A stretch of DNA of 64,000 nt from JALYOC01 sp036675345 (GCA_036675345.1 JAKFFE010000032.1:62001-126000); one strand, 5' to 3'. Positions 40,830 to 49,573 are shown, counted from the first letter of the stretch. Translations and numbers: made by a program. The notes: generated by a model not told the origin, from the letters alone.

Positions 40830-42137
40830 TCACCCCGGGCCGGGCGGCTCCGAACCCCGCCCCGGATCCTCCACCGCCTGCAGCGGGGCCAGCCGCTGCA
40901 GCAGCGGCCCCCCGTGCTTGAGCCGGGCGATCCGCTGCGAGGGATAGATCCCGCGCTGGCCGGTGAACAGGTAGGCCACCACCGAGACCAGCACCACGTG
41001 CGGCAGGATCCCGGCGCCCAGCAGCTCCACCGCCATGATCGACAGCGCCAGCGGGGTGTTGGCGGCGGCGGCGAAGGTGGCGGCCATCCCCACCCCGGCG
41101 GCCAGATCCAGCGGCAGGTCCAGCAGCCGGCCCAGCGCGTTCCCCAGGGTGGCGCCGATGAAGAACAGCGGCGTCACCTCCCCTCCCAGAAAGCCGGCGC
41201 TCAGGGTCACCGCGGTGAAGAGCAGCTTGAGCAGAAACGCGGTGGAGGGCAGCGTGGGATCGGTGAAGGCCCGCAGCAGCGTCGGGATCCCCAGGCCCAG
41301 GTAGTCGTCGGTGCCGCTCCCCTTCCAGATCAGCACCAGCACAGCTCCTCCCAGCGCCATCCGCAGGGAGAGGTTGGGGATCCACCGGATCATCCACCGG
41401 CGCAGCAGCCCGGTCAGCTCCATGAACAGCACCGCCACCGCCGCCACCGCCAGGGCGAAGACCACCCACTTGATCAGCACCAGCGGGGTCAGCCCCAGCG
41501 GGCTCACCTCGGGGTACGGGGTGTGGAGGATCCCCAGCCCGCGGGTGACCAGGTCCCCCACCACCGCCGCCACCAGCGCCGGGACCAGCGCCTCGTAGCC
41601 CAGCCGGCCCACCACCACCACCTCCAGCCCGAAGACCGCTCCGGCGATCGGGGTCCCGAACACCGATCCGAACCCTCCGGCGATCCCCGCCGCCAAAAGC
41701 TCCCGGCGGGTGTCGGGGGAGACGCGGAAGCGGTGCGCGATCCAGTCCGCCAGGCTGGCCCCCATCTGCACCGCGGTCCCCTCCCGGCCGGCGCTCCCGC
41801 CGAACAGGTGGGTGAGCACGGTTCCCACCAGCGCCAGCGGCGCCATCCGCAGCGGGAGCTCCGGGCGGTCCTCGTGGACGGTCTCCAGGATCAGGTTGTT
41901 GCCGCCCAGCACCCGGACCCCCCAGCTGGACTTCAGCGCTCCGATCGCCAGTCCCGCCACCGGCAGCCAGTAGACGATCCCCGGGTGGGCGCCGCGGTAC
42001 CCGGTGGCCTCCTCCAGCAGGAACAGGAACAGCGCCGAAGCGCCGCCGCAGACGAGGCCCACCAGGGTCCCCAGCCCCAGCCATTGGGCGAAGGAGCGGG
42101 CCCGGTGCTGCACGGTGATCCAGGATGCGGTGCTCAC
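40830..42137 (-). CDS. CLC-type anion transporter, probable fluoride/proton antiporter (CLC-F)
   Basis: This is a 435-residue CLC protein with about ten membrane helices and no CBS domains. The gating-glutamate motif GREGT is at 117-121 (Glu119). At the place of the chloride-selective GSGIP motif it has GGNNLILE (78-85); Asn-rich replacements there mark the fluoride-selective CLC-F branch. GTG start with GGAGG 6 bp before it. A candidate fluoride riboswitch ends 79 bp upstream. It would expel fluoride from the cytoplasm. The CLC-F assignment is inference from motif and riboswitch together. Confidence 0.82.
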   Translation of the reverse strand: MSTASWITVQHRARSFAQWLGLGTLVGLVCGGASALFLFLLEEATGYRGAHPGIVYWLPVAGLAIGALKSSWGVRVLGGNNLILETVHEDRPELPLRMAPLALVGTVLTHLFGGSAGREGTAVQMGASLADWIAHRFRVSPDTRRELLAAGIAGGFGSVFGTPIAGAVFGLEVVVVGRLGYEALVPALVAAVVGDLVTRGLGILHTPYPEVSPLGLTPLVLIKWVVFALAVAAVAVLFMELTGLLRRWMIRWIPNLSLRMALGGAVLVLIWKGSGTDDYLGLGIPTLLRAFTDPTLPSTAFLLKLLFTAVTLSAGFLGGEVTPLFFIGATLGNALGRLLDLPLDLAAGVGMAATFAAAANTPLALSIMAVELLGAGILPHVVLVSVVAYLFTGQRGIYPSQRIARLKHGGPLLQRLAPLQAVEDPGRGSEPPGPG

Positions 42138-42216
42138 GTCTGCCTCCGAAAGAACTGGGCGGAGGCGACGCGGGGATCCACCGCAAAGACACTGCTCCCA
42201 CGGCGCGACCGGCCTG

Positions 42217-42274
42217 CCGTAGGAGTCATTGGCCTACCCGTATCCGGGGGCGGATGAGGGCGGACTCCACCGCC
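42217..42274 (-). promoter_or_regulatory. Candidate fluoride riboswitch (crcB RNA motif)
   Basis: On the minus strand the element starts GGCGGTGGAGTCCGCC: a GGCG/CGCC stem with loop GTGGAGTC. It ends AATGACTCCTACGG. The loop GGAGTC pairs perfectly with GACTCC near the 3' end, the pseudoknot seen in fluoride riboswitches, and the order stem-loop, second hairpin (GCC...GGC), ATG + 6-nt partner + CCTAC follows the motif I know for crcB RNA. It lies 79 bp before the GTG of the CLC gene. Fluoride binding would turn on expression. Confidence 0.75.
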
Positions 42275-42320
42275 ACGAACCACTGCGCCGACCGTAGGGG
42301 CCCCAGGCCCGGAGCGTCAA

Positions 42321-43439
42321 CTACGGCGTCTGCCGGGGAAGCAGCACGGTGAACGACGATCCGGAGAGCAGCTCGCTTTGCACCGAGATGCTGCCTCCGG
42401 CGGCCTCCAGGATCCCCTGCACGATCCACAGCCCCAGCCCCAGACCGGCGGGGCGGGTGTCCGCTCCGCGTTCGTAGCGCTGGAAGATGCGGGCCTGGTG
42501 TTCGGGCGCGATCCCCGGGCCGTAGTCCCTCACCACCAGCTGCGCCGAGTTCCGCTGCCAGGGGAGCACCGAGATCTCCACCGGCGCCCCCGACGCGTAC
42601 TTCAAGGCGTTGCCCAATAGATTGGTCACCACCTGCTCCATCCGGGTCCGATCCCAGCGTCCGGCCACCGGCGCCGGCGCGTGGACCCGGACCTCACTGC
42701 CCACCTTCGCCGCGGGCTCGGCGTAACGCTCGGCCACCTGGTGGGCCACCACCGCCAGATCGATCTCCTCGGTGTGCAACAGCAGCCGACCATCTTGCAG
42801 CGAGGTGAGATCCAGCAGGTTGTTGAGCAGGCCGGTCAGGCTCTGGGCCGCCCCATGGAGCAGCTCCAGCTTCCGCTGCAGTACCTCCGTCGGAATCGAC
42901 CCCTCGGCCTTCATCCGGCGCAGCAGGGTCTGGATCTGCAACTGGATGGTGCTGGCCGGGCTGCGCAGCTCGTGGGAGGCCATCCCCAGGAACTCGTCCC
43001 GCTGCCGCAGGGCCTGCTCGCTCTTGCGCTGCGCCTCCACCGCGATCCGCTCCGCGGCCCGGGCCCGCAGCAGCGCGCGCACCGTGGCCACCAGCTCCGC
43101 GGGCTCGAACGGCTGGGCCAGGTACCCATCGGCGCCGGAGTCCAACCCCAGCACCTTGGAGGAGACCCCCAGATAGTCCGCCGAGGTCTGGAGGATGGCG
43201 ATCGACGAGGTGCGCTCATCCCCCTTGAGCATCCGGCACACCGCGTGGCCGTCCAGGTCCGGCAGGTGGACATCCAGCACCACCAGGTCCGGCAGTAGCT
43301 GCTGGGCGATGCGCAGGGTGTCTGCCCCGCTCCCCGCCTCCAGCACCCGGAAGCCGGCGCGGGAGAGGGTCATCGAGGCGTAGTACCTGGCGGTCTCGCG
43401 TTCATTGACGTTGAGAATCGTGGACTGCTCTGGCGCCAT
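42321..43439 (-). CDS. Hybrid sensor kinase (REC-HisKA-HATPase) with atypical receiver
   Basis: This is a 372-residue soluble protein. The N-terminal receiver (1-125) has the phosphoacceptor Asp56 (VVLDVHLPD). The usual acidic pair is replaced by NE in LNVNERE, and the conserved Lys is Gln109 (LAQPF). The kinase core has His156 (SHELRSPASTIQLQIQTL), an N box (NLLGNALKYA), DYGPGI and GLGLGLWIV. No membrane helices. The receiver may therefore act by partner binding more than by phosphorylation. It ends upstream of the fluoride riboswitch. Confidence 0.88.
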   Translation of the reverse strand: MAPEQSTILNVNERETARYYASMTLSRAGFRVLEAGSGADTLRIAQQLLPDLVVLDVHLPDLDGHAVCRMLKGDERTSSIAILQTSADYLGVSSKVLGLDSGADGYLAQPFEPAELVATVRALLRARAAERIAVEAQRKSEQALRQRDEFLGMASHELRSPASTIQLQIQTLLRRMKAEGSIPTEVLQRKLELLHGAAQSLTGLLNNLLDLTSLQDGRLLLHTEEIDLAVVAHQVAERYAEPAAKVGSEVRVHAPAPVAGRWDRTRMEQVVTNLLGNALKYASGAPVEISVLPWQRNSAQLVVRDYGPGIAPEHQARIFQRYERGADTRPAGLGLGLWIVQGILEAAGGSISVQSELLSGSSFTVLLPRQTP

Positions 43440-43604
43440 TCTTCACTCGGACGAGAGAGAGATGCGTCGCCCAATGAGCAAGCAGCATGCCGCCAAAACA
43501 TCCAAGATCTTCCAGGCCTTATGAACAGCAGGCGGGAAACTCGGTAGGAATTACGGGGCGGCGATTCGCCTTCTTTACAGATCAACTGGGCCGCGGAACG
43601 CGGG

Positions 43605-44522
43605 CTAGCGCGCGGCCGGCGGAGGCTCGGCCTCGTACAACTGCGCTGCTTGTTGAGGGTCGTCCTGATCGCTGACCACCCACAGCCGCTCCCCCACCAG
43701 CTCCACTCCCTCCAGCTTCACCGGCAGGTCCACCGGATCCACCGAGAAGAGTTCTCCCTCCGCAGAGATCACCCCGATCGCCGAGCCCGCGCAGGGACCA
43801 TCCAGGTAGGGATCGGGGGTCTGCTCCGCCGCGGCCACGAACAGGATCCGCCCCCGGGCACAGGCCACCCCGTCGGTGAAGCCCAGTGGCACTCCGCCCA
43901 GGGACGGCAACGACACCGGCCGGATCCCGGTCACCCGCTGGACGGTCCAGGGTTCGCGCGCGGCCACCGCGGCCTGGACCCCGGCCAGCGACAGCCCCAC
44001 CAGCGCCCCTTGCGCCCGGGCCTGGTTCCCGCGCTGCAGCAGCACCAGCTCCTCCCCCACCACCACCGCCCCTTCGATGTTCACCGTCCCCAAACTCTCC
44101 CGGAGCGAATCGTAGAGGGGCCGCAGATCGATCCGGATCGCCCCGGGCGAGGGCCGCCCCTGGGGACCCAGCAGCAACATCGCCCCCCAACCCCGGCGGG
44201 GGTGCGACCCGGAGCCGATGGTCAGCAGGGCCCCATCGGGCGCGCCTTCGAAGGGCGGCAGCCAGGTGAGGGTCTCGAAGTCCGCCTTCACGCTCTTGCG
44301 CAGCTCGGGATCCAGCGGCAGCTCACCGGGCAGCAACTGGAGCCAGTGCCCGGGAGCCAGCCCGTCGGGAAAACAGGCCAGGCTCTGCTCGTCGTCCGCC
44401 ACCACGTACAAGGCGCCGCGGTGGTGGACCAACCCGCTGGCCGCCGCCACGTGGCTGGGGCGCCCCTCCTCCGCCGGGCCCACGGTCTGCAACGTGCGCA
44501 GGCGCCAAAGGTCGATCACCAT
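43605..44522 (-). CDS. Hypothetical beta-propeller/esterase-like protein
   Basis: This is a 305-residue cytoplasmic protein without signal peptide. It is rich in short strand-turn units (ASGLVHHRGALYVVADDEQSLACF, GALLTIGSGSHPRRGWGAMLL, NIEGAVVVGEELVLLQRGNQ, KLEGVELVGERLWVVSDQDD). The last two resemble the phytase/esterase-like propeller family in which EG.. and SD.. motifs bind metal. No catalytic site can be fixed. It follows the ice-binding gene's terminator on the same strand. Confidence 0.6.
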   Translation of the reverse strand: MVIDLWRLRTLQTVGPAEEGRPSHVAAASGLVHHRGALYVVADDEQSLACFPDGLAPGHWLQLLPGELPLDPELRKSVKADFETLTWLPPFEGAPDGALLTIGSGSHPRRGWGAMLLLGPQGRPSPGAIRIDLRPLYDSLRESLGTVNIEGAVVVGEELVLLQRGNQARAQGALVGLSLAGVQAAVAAREPWTVQRVTGIRPVSLPSLGGVPLGFTDGVACARGRILFVAAAEQTPDPYLDGPCAGSAIGVISAEGELFSVDPVDLPVKLEGVELVGERLWVVSDQDDPQQAAQLYEAEPPPAAR

Positions 44523-44553
44523 CGGTCCAGCCTAGCGCAGTGCCGAAACGCAA

Positions 44554-44587
44554 AACCGGAGGACAGGCCGTGGCCCATCCTCCGGTT
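44554..44587 (-). terminator. Rho-independent terminator of the third ice-binding gene
   Basis: A perfect 10-bp stem AACCGGAGGA / TCCTCCGGTT with a 14-nt loop. On the minus strand it is followed by TTGCGTTT. It lies 21 bp after the stop of the ice-binding gene. Confidence 0.85.
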
Positions 44588-44607
44588 GGGTTGCGGCGGA
44601 AGAGAAG

Positions 44608-46041
44608 CTACTGCGCCGGCTGGGTCAGCGTGGCCTGCTGCAGCGCCACTTCGGTCTGGGCCAGGATCCGGCCATTCATGCTGGCGCCGGTCTCCAGGGT
44701 GACCGCGGTCTTGCACAGCAGGATCCCCTCGAAGTGCGCGCCCGCGCCCAGGGTGGTGCTGCCCGCCACCTGCCAGAAGATGTTCTTGGCCTGGGCCCCG
44801 CCGGAGAGGGTGATCGACTTGTTGGCGCTCATGAACAGGTCGCCGGTGGTCTGGAAGATCCACACGTCATTGGCGCCACCGGAGATGGTGACGTTCTCCG
44901 GGAGGGTCACGGTGCTGGTCCACTTGTAGAGGCCCGGCTGCAGGGTCAGCCCGCCCAGGTTACCGGTCCCCAGCTCCAGGAAGTCCGGGGTGGGACGGCC
45001 GGCGGCGTCGGTGTAGGCGCCCTCCATGTTGCTCACCGCGGTGGTCAGGTTGGACGGGGTGGGCACCGCGTAGTCCGCGGCATACGCCCGGCCGATGATC
45101 TGGGGCGAGGTGGCAAAGACGTTGGTGGCATCAGCGACCAGGGAGAAGCCGGTGAGGTAGGTGGCGGCAGCCGGCCCCAGGCCGATGTCGCCGGTCACCG
45201 CGGAGGTGGGCACCGAGGAGACGCCCGCCTTGGCCAGGATCGCGTAGTCCCCCGCGGTTCCCAGCAACACCGGCGCCGGACCGCGCGCGGCGGTGGCCCC
45301 GGTGGTGAAGTTCCAGCTGAAGGCCTGGGCCAGCGCGTTGCCGTTGAGGTCCTTGACCCCGGTGGTCAGCGCCGCGGTCAGCAGCGCGTTGGTGGCCAGC
45401 GCATTGGCCGGGGTAAACGTCGCGGTGGTGCCCGGCCCGTAGACCACGTTGCCGGAGACCGCGGTGGTTCCCTGCTTGACGGTGAAGGTGTTGGAGTTGA
45501 CGGTCAGCGGGTCCAGCGGCTCGCTGAAGGTGGCGACGATCCGGGAGTTGATGGCCACCTCGGTGCGATCCGCGGCCGGGTTGGTGGCGGTGATCCGGGG
45601 AGCGCTGGTGTCAGCCTCGGTGCCGGTGGTGAAGCTCCAGGTGCGGGCGGAGGCCAGCGCCGCACCGGCCGCCGAGCGGGCGGAGGTGGTGATGGTGGCG
45701 GTGTAGACGGTGCTGGCCGCCAGGTTGGCGGACGGGGTGAAGGTGGCGCTGGTGGCGTCCGCGCTGGTGGCCACCGCTCCGGCCACCTCGGTGGTCCCCT
45801 GCTGGAGGGTGAAGGTGCTGGTGGTCAGCGGGGCCATCGCCATGTCGAAGCTGGCCGAGAGGCGCGCGTTCAGCGGCACGCTGGTCGCGACGTCCACCGG
45901 GGACGTCAGGACCAGCGTCGGCGCCGAACCGGGGTCGGTTCCACAGGCCAGCAGGGTCACGGCGGCCAGGAGGACTCCCAGGCCGGTGGTACGCAGAGTG
46001 AAGACGGACGGGTGACGTCGAGTGTTGGGGGGGATGCGCAT
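44608..46041 (-). CDS. Ig-like (Big_5) plus DUF3494 ice-binding lipoprotein (third of three)
   Basis: This is a 477-residue lipoprotein, Cys33 in TLLAC. Two Big_5 Ig-like domains (about 42-140 and 147-243) end WSFTTG and WNFTTG. The DUF3494 domain (260-477) shows GDYAILAKAGVSSVPTSAVTG, LSNMEGAYTDAAG-type helix, GTGNLGGLTLQPGLYKW, NDVWIFQTTGDLFMS and GGAQAKNIFWQVAGSTTLGAGAHFEG. Its ice-binding half is closer to the first ice-binding protein than to the second, while its Ig architecture matches the second. ATG at 46041 is the lipoprotein start. It stands alone with its own terminator. Confidence 0.93.
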   Translation of the reverse strand: MRIPPNTRRHPSVFTLRTTGLGVLLAAVTLLACGTDPGSAPTLVLTSPVDVATSVPLNARLSASFDMAMAPLTTSTFTLQQGTTEVAGAVATSADATSATFTPSANLAASTVYTATITTSARSAAGAALASARTWSFTTGTEADTSAPRITATNPAADRTEVAINSRIVATFSEPLDPLTVNSNTFTVKQGTTAVSGNVVYGPGTTATFTPANALATNALLTAALTTGVKDLNGNALAQAFSWNFTTGATAARGPAPVLLGTAGDYAILAKAGVSSVPTSAVTGDIGLGPAAATYLTGFSLVADATNVFATSPQIIGRAYAADYAVPTPSNLTTAVSNMEGAYTDAAGRPTPDFLELGTGNLGGLTLQPGLYKWTSTVTLPENVTISGGANDVWIFQTTGDLFMSANKSITLSGGAQAKNIFWQVAGSTTLGAGAHFEGILLCKTAVTLETGASMNGRILAQTEVALQQATLTQPAQ

Positions 46042-46395
46042 GAATGCTCCGGGGGGGTGTTTCCAGACCTGCGAAGGGTGCGGGTCGGGAGAGGGGAAGG
46101 CCGATCCCCTGGCCCAGCGCGAGGTTTCGCGACGAGGCGGGATCGAGAACCAACGTAAGTCGCCGAAGAGCGACGTCAAGCAGCCGGATCAGGTTGGAAA
46201 CCCCTTGCCGCCCTCTGAAAATCCCAGGGTCCGCATCCGGACGTTGCAACCTCCAATGGGCTATTCCCAGGGGGTAGCCACCCTGCGCGCCCTACGGCCC
46301 CCGGGCACCGCTTGCTCGTTTGCTTGTTGCAGAACGTTCTCCTCGTTCCCGGGTGCCTAGGTTCTTCCGGAACCCTTTCACGAGAGGAGGACACG
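46042..46395. other. 354-bp divergent intergenic region
   Basis: It lies between the third ice-binding gene and the phage-holin-like gene. A dyad GTCGC-N6-GCGAC is at 46159-46174. I do not find a copy of the bipartite CACGAAGCGT element here. No gene is seen. Confidence 0.45.
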
Positions 46396-46875
46396 ATGGC
46401 TGAGGTCATCAAACGTGGGACGAGATCTGCGTCTGAGATCCCCGACGTCCGGGTCCCGAGCCGTTCGTTGCAGGAGGCGCCAGCCGGAGAGCTGCTCTCC
46501 GGAATGATGGAGCAGGGCCGAAGGCTGATGCGCGAAGAGGTGCGGCTGGCCAAGGCGGAGCTGCGGCAGGAGGCCCGCGAGGTCGGCCGCGATGCGGCGG
46601 CGATTGGCGGCGGCGGGGTGCTGGCCCACATCGGCGCGCTGGTGCTGGCAGGTGCGGTGGTGGCGGTGCTCTCGCTGCTGATGCCGGTGTGGGCCGCGGC
46701 GCTGATCACCGCGGTGGCCCTGCTGGGTATCGGCGGGGCAATCGCCCTCTCCGGCTACAAGAAGCTCAAGACAGTCCACGGACCGCGAGAGACCCTCGCC
46801 ACCCTCAAGGAGGATCAGCAATGGGCGAAACAGACCGCGCACGACGCGAAATTGAAGCTGCGCGCCAGGAACTGA
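46396..46875 (+). CDS. Phage-holin-like (DUF1469 type) membrane protein
   Basis: This is a 159-residue protein. An acidic/basic amphipathic helix (MMEQGRRLMREEVRLAKAELRQEARE, about 36-62) precedes two membrane helices (72-95 and 101-122), then a charged tail. This is the Phage_holin_3_6/DUF1469 layout, in bacteria usually a chromosomal envelope protein next to DUF3618 and not a real holin. GAGAGGAGG is 6 bp upstream of the ATG. It overlaps the DUF3618 gene by 55 bp. Confidence 0.8.
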   Translation: MAEVIKRGTRSASEIPDVRVPSRSLQEAPAGELLSGMMEQGRRLMREEVRLAKAELRQEAREVGRDAAAIGGGGVLAHIGALVLAGAVVAVLSLLMPVWAAALITAVALLGIGGAIALSGYKKLKTVHGPRETLATLKEDQQWAKQTAHDAKLKLRARN

Positions 46876-47597
46876 CCGGCTACGCGGACGAGCTCTTCCG
46901 CCGCGCCTCCCCCCAGCACCTCAAGGACGAGGCCCGGGCCCGGATCCAGGCGAAGTCCTCCCTGGTGCAGGCCCGAATCAAGTCCCAGGCGTTCGCGGTC
47001 CGGGATCGGGTGCAGCATGATCGCAACACCCAGCTGACCCTGGGTTCGATCGGCGCGCTGGGGCTGCTGGCGCTGGGTCGCCGGCGGATGAAGGCCCGGT
47101 CCGCTCGACGGGAGCTGCGCTCGGAGCAGGAGCTGGCCCGGGTGTCCTCGCTCTACCGCACCGACGCCCGGCGACAGGGTTCGCCGCGGCAGCGCGATCT
47201 GCTGGGGCCCCCGCCACCGGTCTATGGACCCGCGGTGACCTCCTATCCGAACCCGGCCGACTACGCCGGCGCCTCGGACTACCCGTCCCGTCCCGCTGAA
47301 TTCTCCTGGCGTCCGGGCGGGGTGGCCTTCACCTCCCGGCGCACGGACCGGTCCCGCGGGCAGCGGCTGGGACTGGGCACGGTGCTTCTGGGCGGCGCTT
47401 CCCTGCTGGGGATGCGGGCGCTCTCCCGTCGTCCGGAGCTCAAGGAGCGGCTGACCCAGGGCGCCCGGGAGCTGTCCTCCACTGCCTCCCAGCGGGTCAA
47501 GCAGGTCTCCGCCGACGCCAGCAGCAAGGTGCGCGCGCGGCTGGGACGATCCAATGGACCGCTGGAAGTCCAGCAGCCCCCGATCCTCAGCGGCTAG
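46821..47597 (+). CDS. DUF3618-type protein
   Basis: This is a 258-residue protein. The first 35 residues (ETDRARREIEAARQELTGYADEL) are the DUF3618 start. A helical region and a short membrane segment (about 70-90, TLGSIGALGLLALGRRRM) follow, then a Pro/Tyr-rich linker and a second weak hydrophobic stretch near 190 (GLGTVLLGGASLLGM). Function unknown; always paired with the holin-like protein. AAGGAGG is 8 bp before the ATG inside the upstream gene. The last stop is 3 bp from the convergent SEC-C gene. Confidence 0.75.
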   Translation: MGETDRARREIEAARQELTGYADELFRRASPQHLKDEARARIQAKSSLVQARIKSQAFAVRDRVQHDRNTQLTLGSIGALGLLALGRRRMKARSARRELRSEQELARVSSLYRTDARRQGSPRQRDLLGPPPPVYGPAVTSYPNPADYAGASDYPSRPAEFSWRPGGVAFTSRRTDRSRGQRLGLGTVLLGGASLLGMRALSRRPELKERLTQGARELSSTASQRVKQVSADASSKVRARLGRSNGPLEVQQPPILSG

Positions 47598-47600
47598 GGC

Positions 47601-47915
47601 TCAGTGATAGTGGTTGTGCTCCGGCGACCAGACCTTGCCGGGGCCGCCGGTGGCGGGTGGGGCACTGCCCAACTCTCCTCCGGCGGCGTTGTGCCAGTGC
47701 CCATGCTCGGTAGACCACACCCGGCCATCGCCGCCCCCCTCCGGGCCGCGGGTCACCGCCGCATAGAGGGTGATCAGCGCCACCGCGGCCAGGATCACCA
47801 GCGCCAGCGCGAAGGTGGCCTTGCTGCGGCGCTCCTGGGGTTCACGGCGACCGTGGCACAGCTTGTACTTCTTGCCGCTCCCACAGGAGCACTTCGAGTT
47901 CCGGGCTTTGGCCAT
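47601..47915 (-). CDS. Membrane protein with SEC-C zinc motif and His-rich tail
   Basis: This is a 104-residue protein. The N-terminal SEC-C motif CSCGSGKKYKLCHG (9-22) binds zinc. A single membrane helix spans about 35-57. The outside tail carries two similar His units, VWSTEHGHWHNA and VWSPEHNHYH, likely to bind a transition metal. The orientation would place SEC-C in the cytoplasm and the His units outside. It follows the TPR lipoprotein gene by 47 bp. Function unknown. Confidence 0.75.
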   Translation of the reverse strand: MAKARNSKCSCGSGKKYKLCHGRREPQERRSKATFALALVILAAVALITLYAAVTRGPEGGGDGRVWSTEHGHWHNAAGGELGSAPPATGGPGKVWSPEHNHYH

Positions 47916-47962
47916 GATGGTGGGCACCCATAACGCCGCTGCGGCCGGCGCGCTGGTCCTTG

Positions 47963-49573
47963 TCAGGGAGTGGGACCCTTCGCCCTGCCCTCGCCTGCCT
48001 GGGCGGCGTTGGCGAGGCTCCAGACGTAGAGGGCCACCGGGTCCCGGGTGTACTTGCCCTTGAGCTGCCGGACCGTCTGCGCCCAGCCCTCCTGATCGCC
48101 CCGCTGCTTCTGGACCAGGGCCCGGTTCCACAGACACAGCGAGTCCTCCGGCTTGTTGATGTGGTCGTGGGTCCACTCGGAGAGCCCGAACAGCTTGCAC
48201 GAGGACAGCTCGCGGTCCGCGGTGGCCAGATCGCCCCGGGCGTGCGCCAGCATCCCGCGGCCAAAGGCCAGCCCGGAGCGCACCTCGGGGTGATCTGGCT
48301 GCGCTTTGCCCTGCTCCTCCAGCAGGCCCAGCGCCGCCTGCGCCTCCGGGAGCTTCTTGAGCCGCACCAGCGCCAGCAACTGCCGGGTCAGCGCGCGCCG
48401 CAGCAGCGAGCCGGAGAGCGCCCCGGGGAGCTGCTTGGAGCCGGCCTGACGGACCGCCGCCTGGGCGTGGAGCAGCGCCTGCTCGGGCTGGCCTGCCTCC
48501 AGCAGGATCGCCGAGCGGTGGATCGCCGCGTCCCCCAGGTCGTACAGCCCGGCCGATTTGAGCGAGCGCGCCTCGTTCTCCATCCGCTCCAGCTGCGCCA
48601 GCGCCGCCTGGGAGGTGCCGTGCGCCGCCAGCTGCAGCCAGGCGGCCTGGATGTCCACCGCGGCGTGATCGGCGGGGAGGATCCCGCTCTCCCGGGCCTT
48701 GGCCAAAGCCTCGGTCGCGCCTGCGTGATCTCCGCGGAAGAAGCGGACCGCCGCCACGCCCTGCCAGGCCACGAAGAAGCGGGGATCGTTGGACAGCGCG
48801 CGTTCGAAGGAGGCCTGCGCCCGGTCCAGCTGTCCGGCGGCCAGCGCCACCTCGCCCACCGAGTCGTGCGAGTTGGGCTCGTCGGGCTGTCGATCCGTGC
48901 AGCGCTTGAGGGCCAACAGCGCCAGATCGTAGTGCTCGCCCATCGCCTGGGCGTAGCCGAGGTTATTGTAGCCGACGCAGGTGTGGGTCAGGTCAGCCAG
49001 CTCCATCGAGCGGCGGTAGGCGGCGATCGCCAGGCTGAAGTTGCGCTCCTCATAGGCCTGCTGACCCAGCTCGAAGGAGGCCCGCCACTCATCGGGCGCC
49101 ACCTGCAGCAGCTGGCGGACGGTCTTGGCGGCCTGCTGGACGTTGCCGTGCCGGTAGGCCCACAGCAGCTGGATGTAGAGGTGTTCGGCCTCCGGCAGGG
49201 TCTCCCCCAGCACGGTGGCCCGGTCCAGCTCCGCCACCCCCTCGCCTCCTGAGCCGTGAAACCCCAGGTAGGCCAGTGCCAGCGGGAAGTCCGGATCCAG
49301 CTTCACCGCCCGCCGGAAACCGGCCAGCGCCTCCGACTCGCGGTTGTCCTCCACCAGCTTGCGCGCCTTGAGGAACTCCTCCCGCGCCTCCTCCGAGGGG
49401 GTGGTGATGGTGACCACCTTGGGGACCTTGGGCGCTGCCACCTCCGCCTTGGCCGTCGGTGCAGCCTGCACGCCGGCATCCACCCCGCCGATCGCAGCCC
49501 GCTGTGGACAGCCCAGCGCCAGCAGCAAGCCGGACAGGCCCAGAAGCTTTCCCCCACCCCGGAAGATGTTCAC
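47963..49573 (-). CDS. TPR lipoprotein
   Basis: This is a 536-residue lipoprotein, Cys22 in LALGC. After a short Ala/Pro/Val linker, 10 or more TPR-like helix pairs occupy residues 60-530, with typical units such as AREEFLKARKLVEDNRESEALAGFRRAVKLDPDFPLALAYLG and DRAQASFERALSNDPRFFVAWQGVAAV. TPR lipoproteins scaffold envelope complexes. No partner can be named. It is the first gene of a two-gene unit with the SEC-C protein. Confidence 0.85.
   Translation of the reverse strand: MNIFRGGGKLLGLSGLLLALGCPQRAAIGGVDAGVQAAPTAKAEVAAPKVPKVVTITTPSEEAREEFLKARKLVEDNRESEALAGFRRAVKLDPDFPLALAYLGFHGSGGEGVAELDRATVLGETLPEAEHLYIQLLWAYRHGNVQQAAKTVRQLLQVAPDEWRASFELGQQAYEERNFSLAIAAYRRSMELADLTHTCVGYNNLGYAQAMGEHYDLALLALKRCTDRQPDEPNSHDSVGEVALAAGQLDRAQASFERALSNDPRFFVAWQGVAAVRFFRGDHAGATEALAKARESGILPADHAAVDIQAAWLQLAAHGTSQAALAQLERMENEARSLKSAGLYDLGDAAIHRSAILLEAGQPEQALLHAQAAVRQAGSKQLPGALSGSLLRRALTRQLLALVRLKKLPEAQAALGLLEEQGKAQPDHPEVRSGLAFGRGMLAHARGDLATADRELSSCKLFGLSEWTHDHINKPEDSLCLWNRALVQKQRGDQEGWAQTVRQLKGKYTRDPVALYVWSLANAAQAGEGRAKGPTP

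Noticed and set aside
46396..46875. Reading the holin-like gene as part of a lysis or phage-tail cassette.
   Set aside because: No endolysin, spanin or structural phage gene is nearby, and pairing with DUF3618 is the usual chromosomal arrangement.
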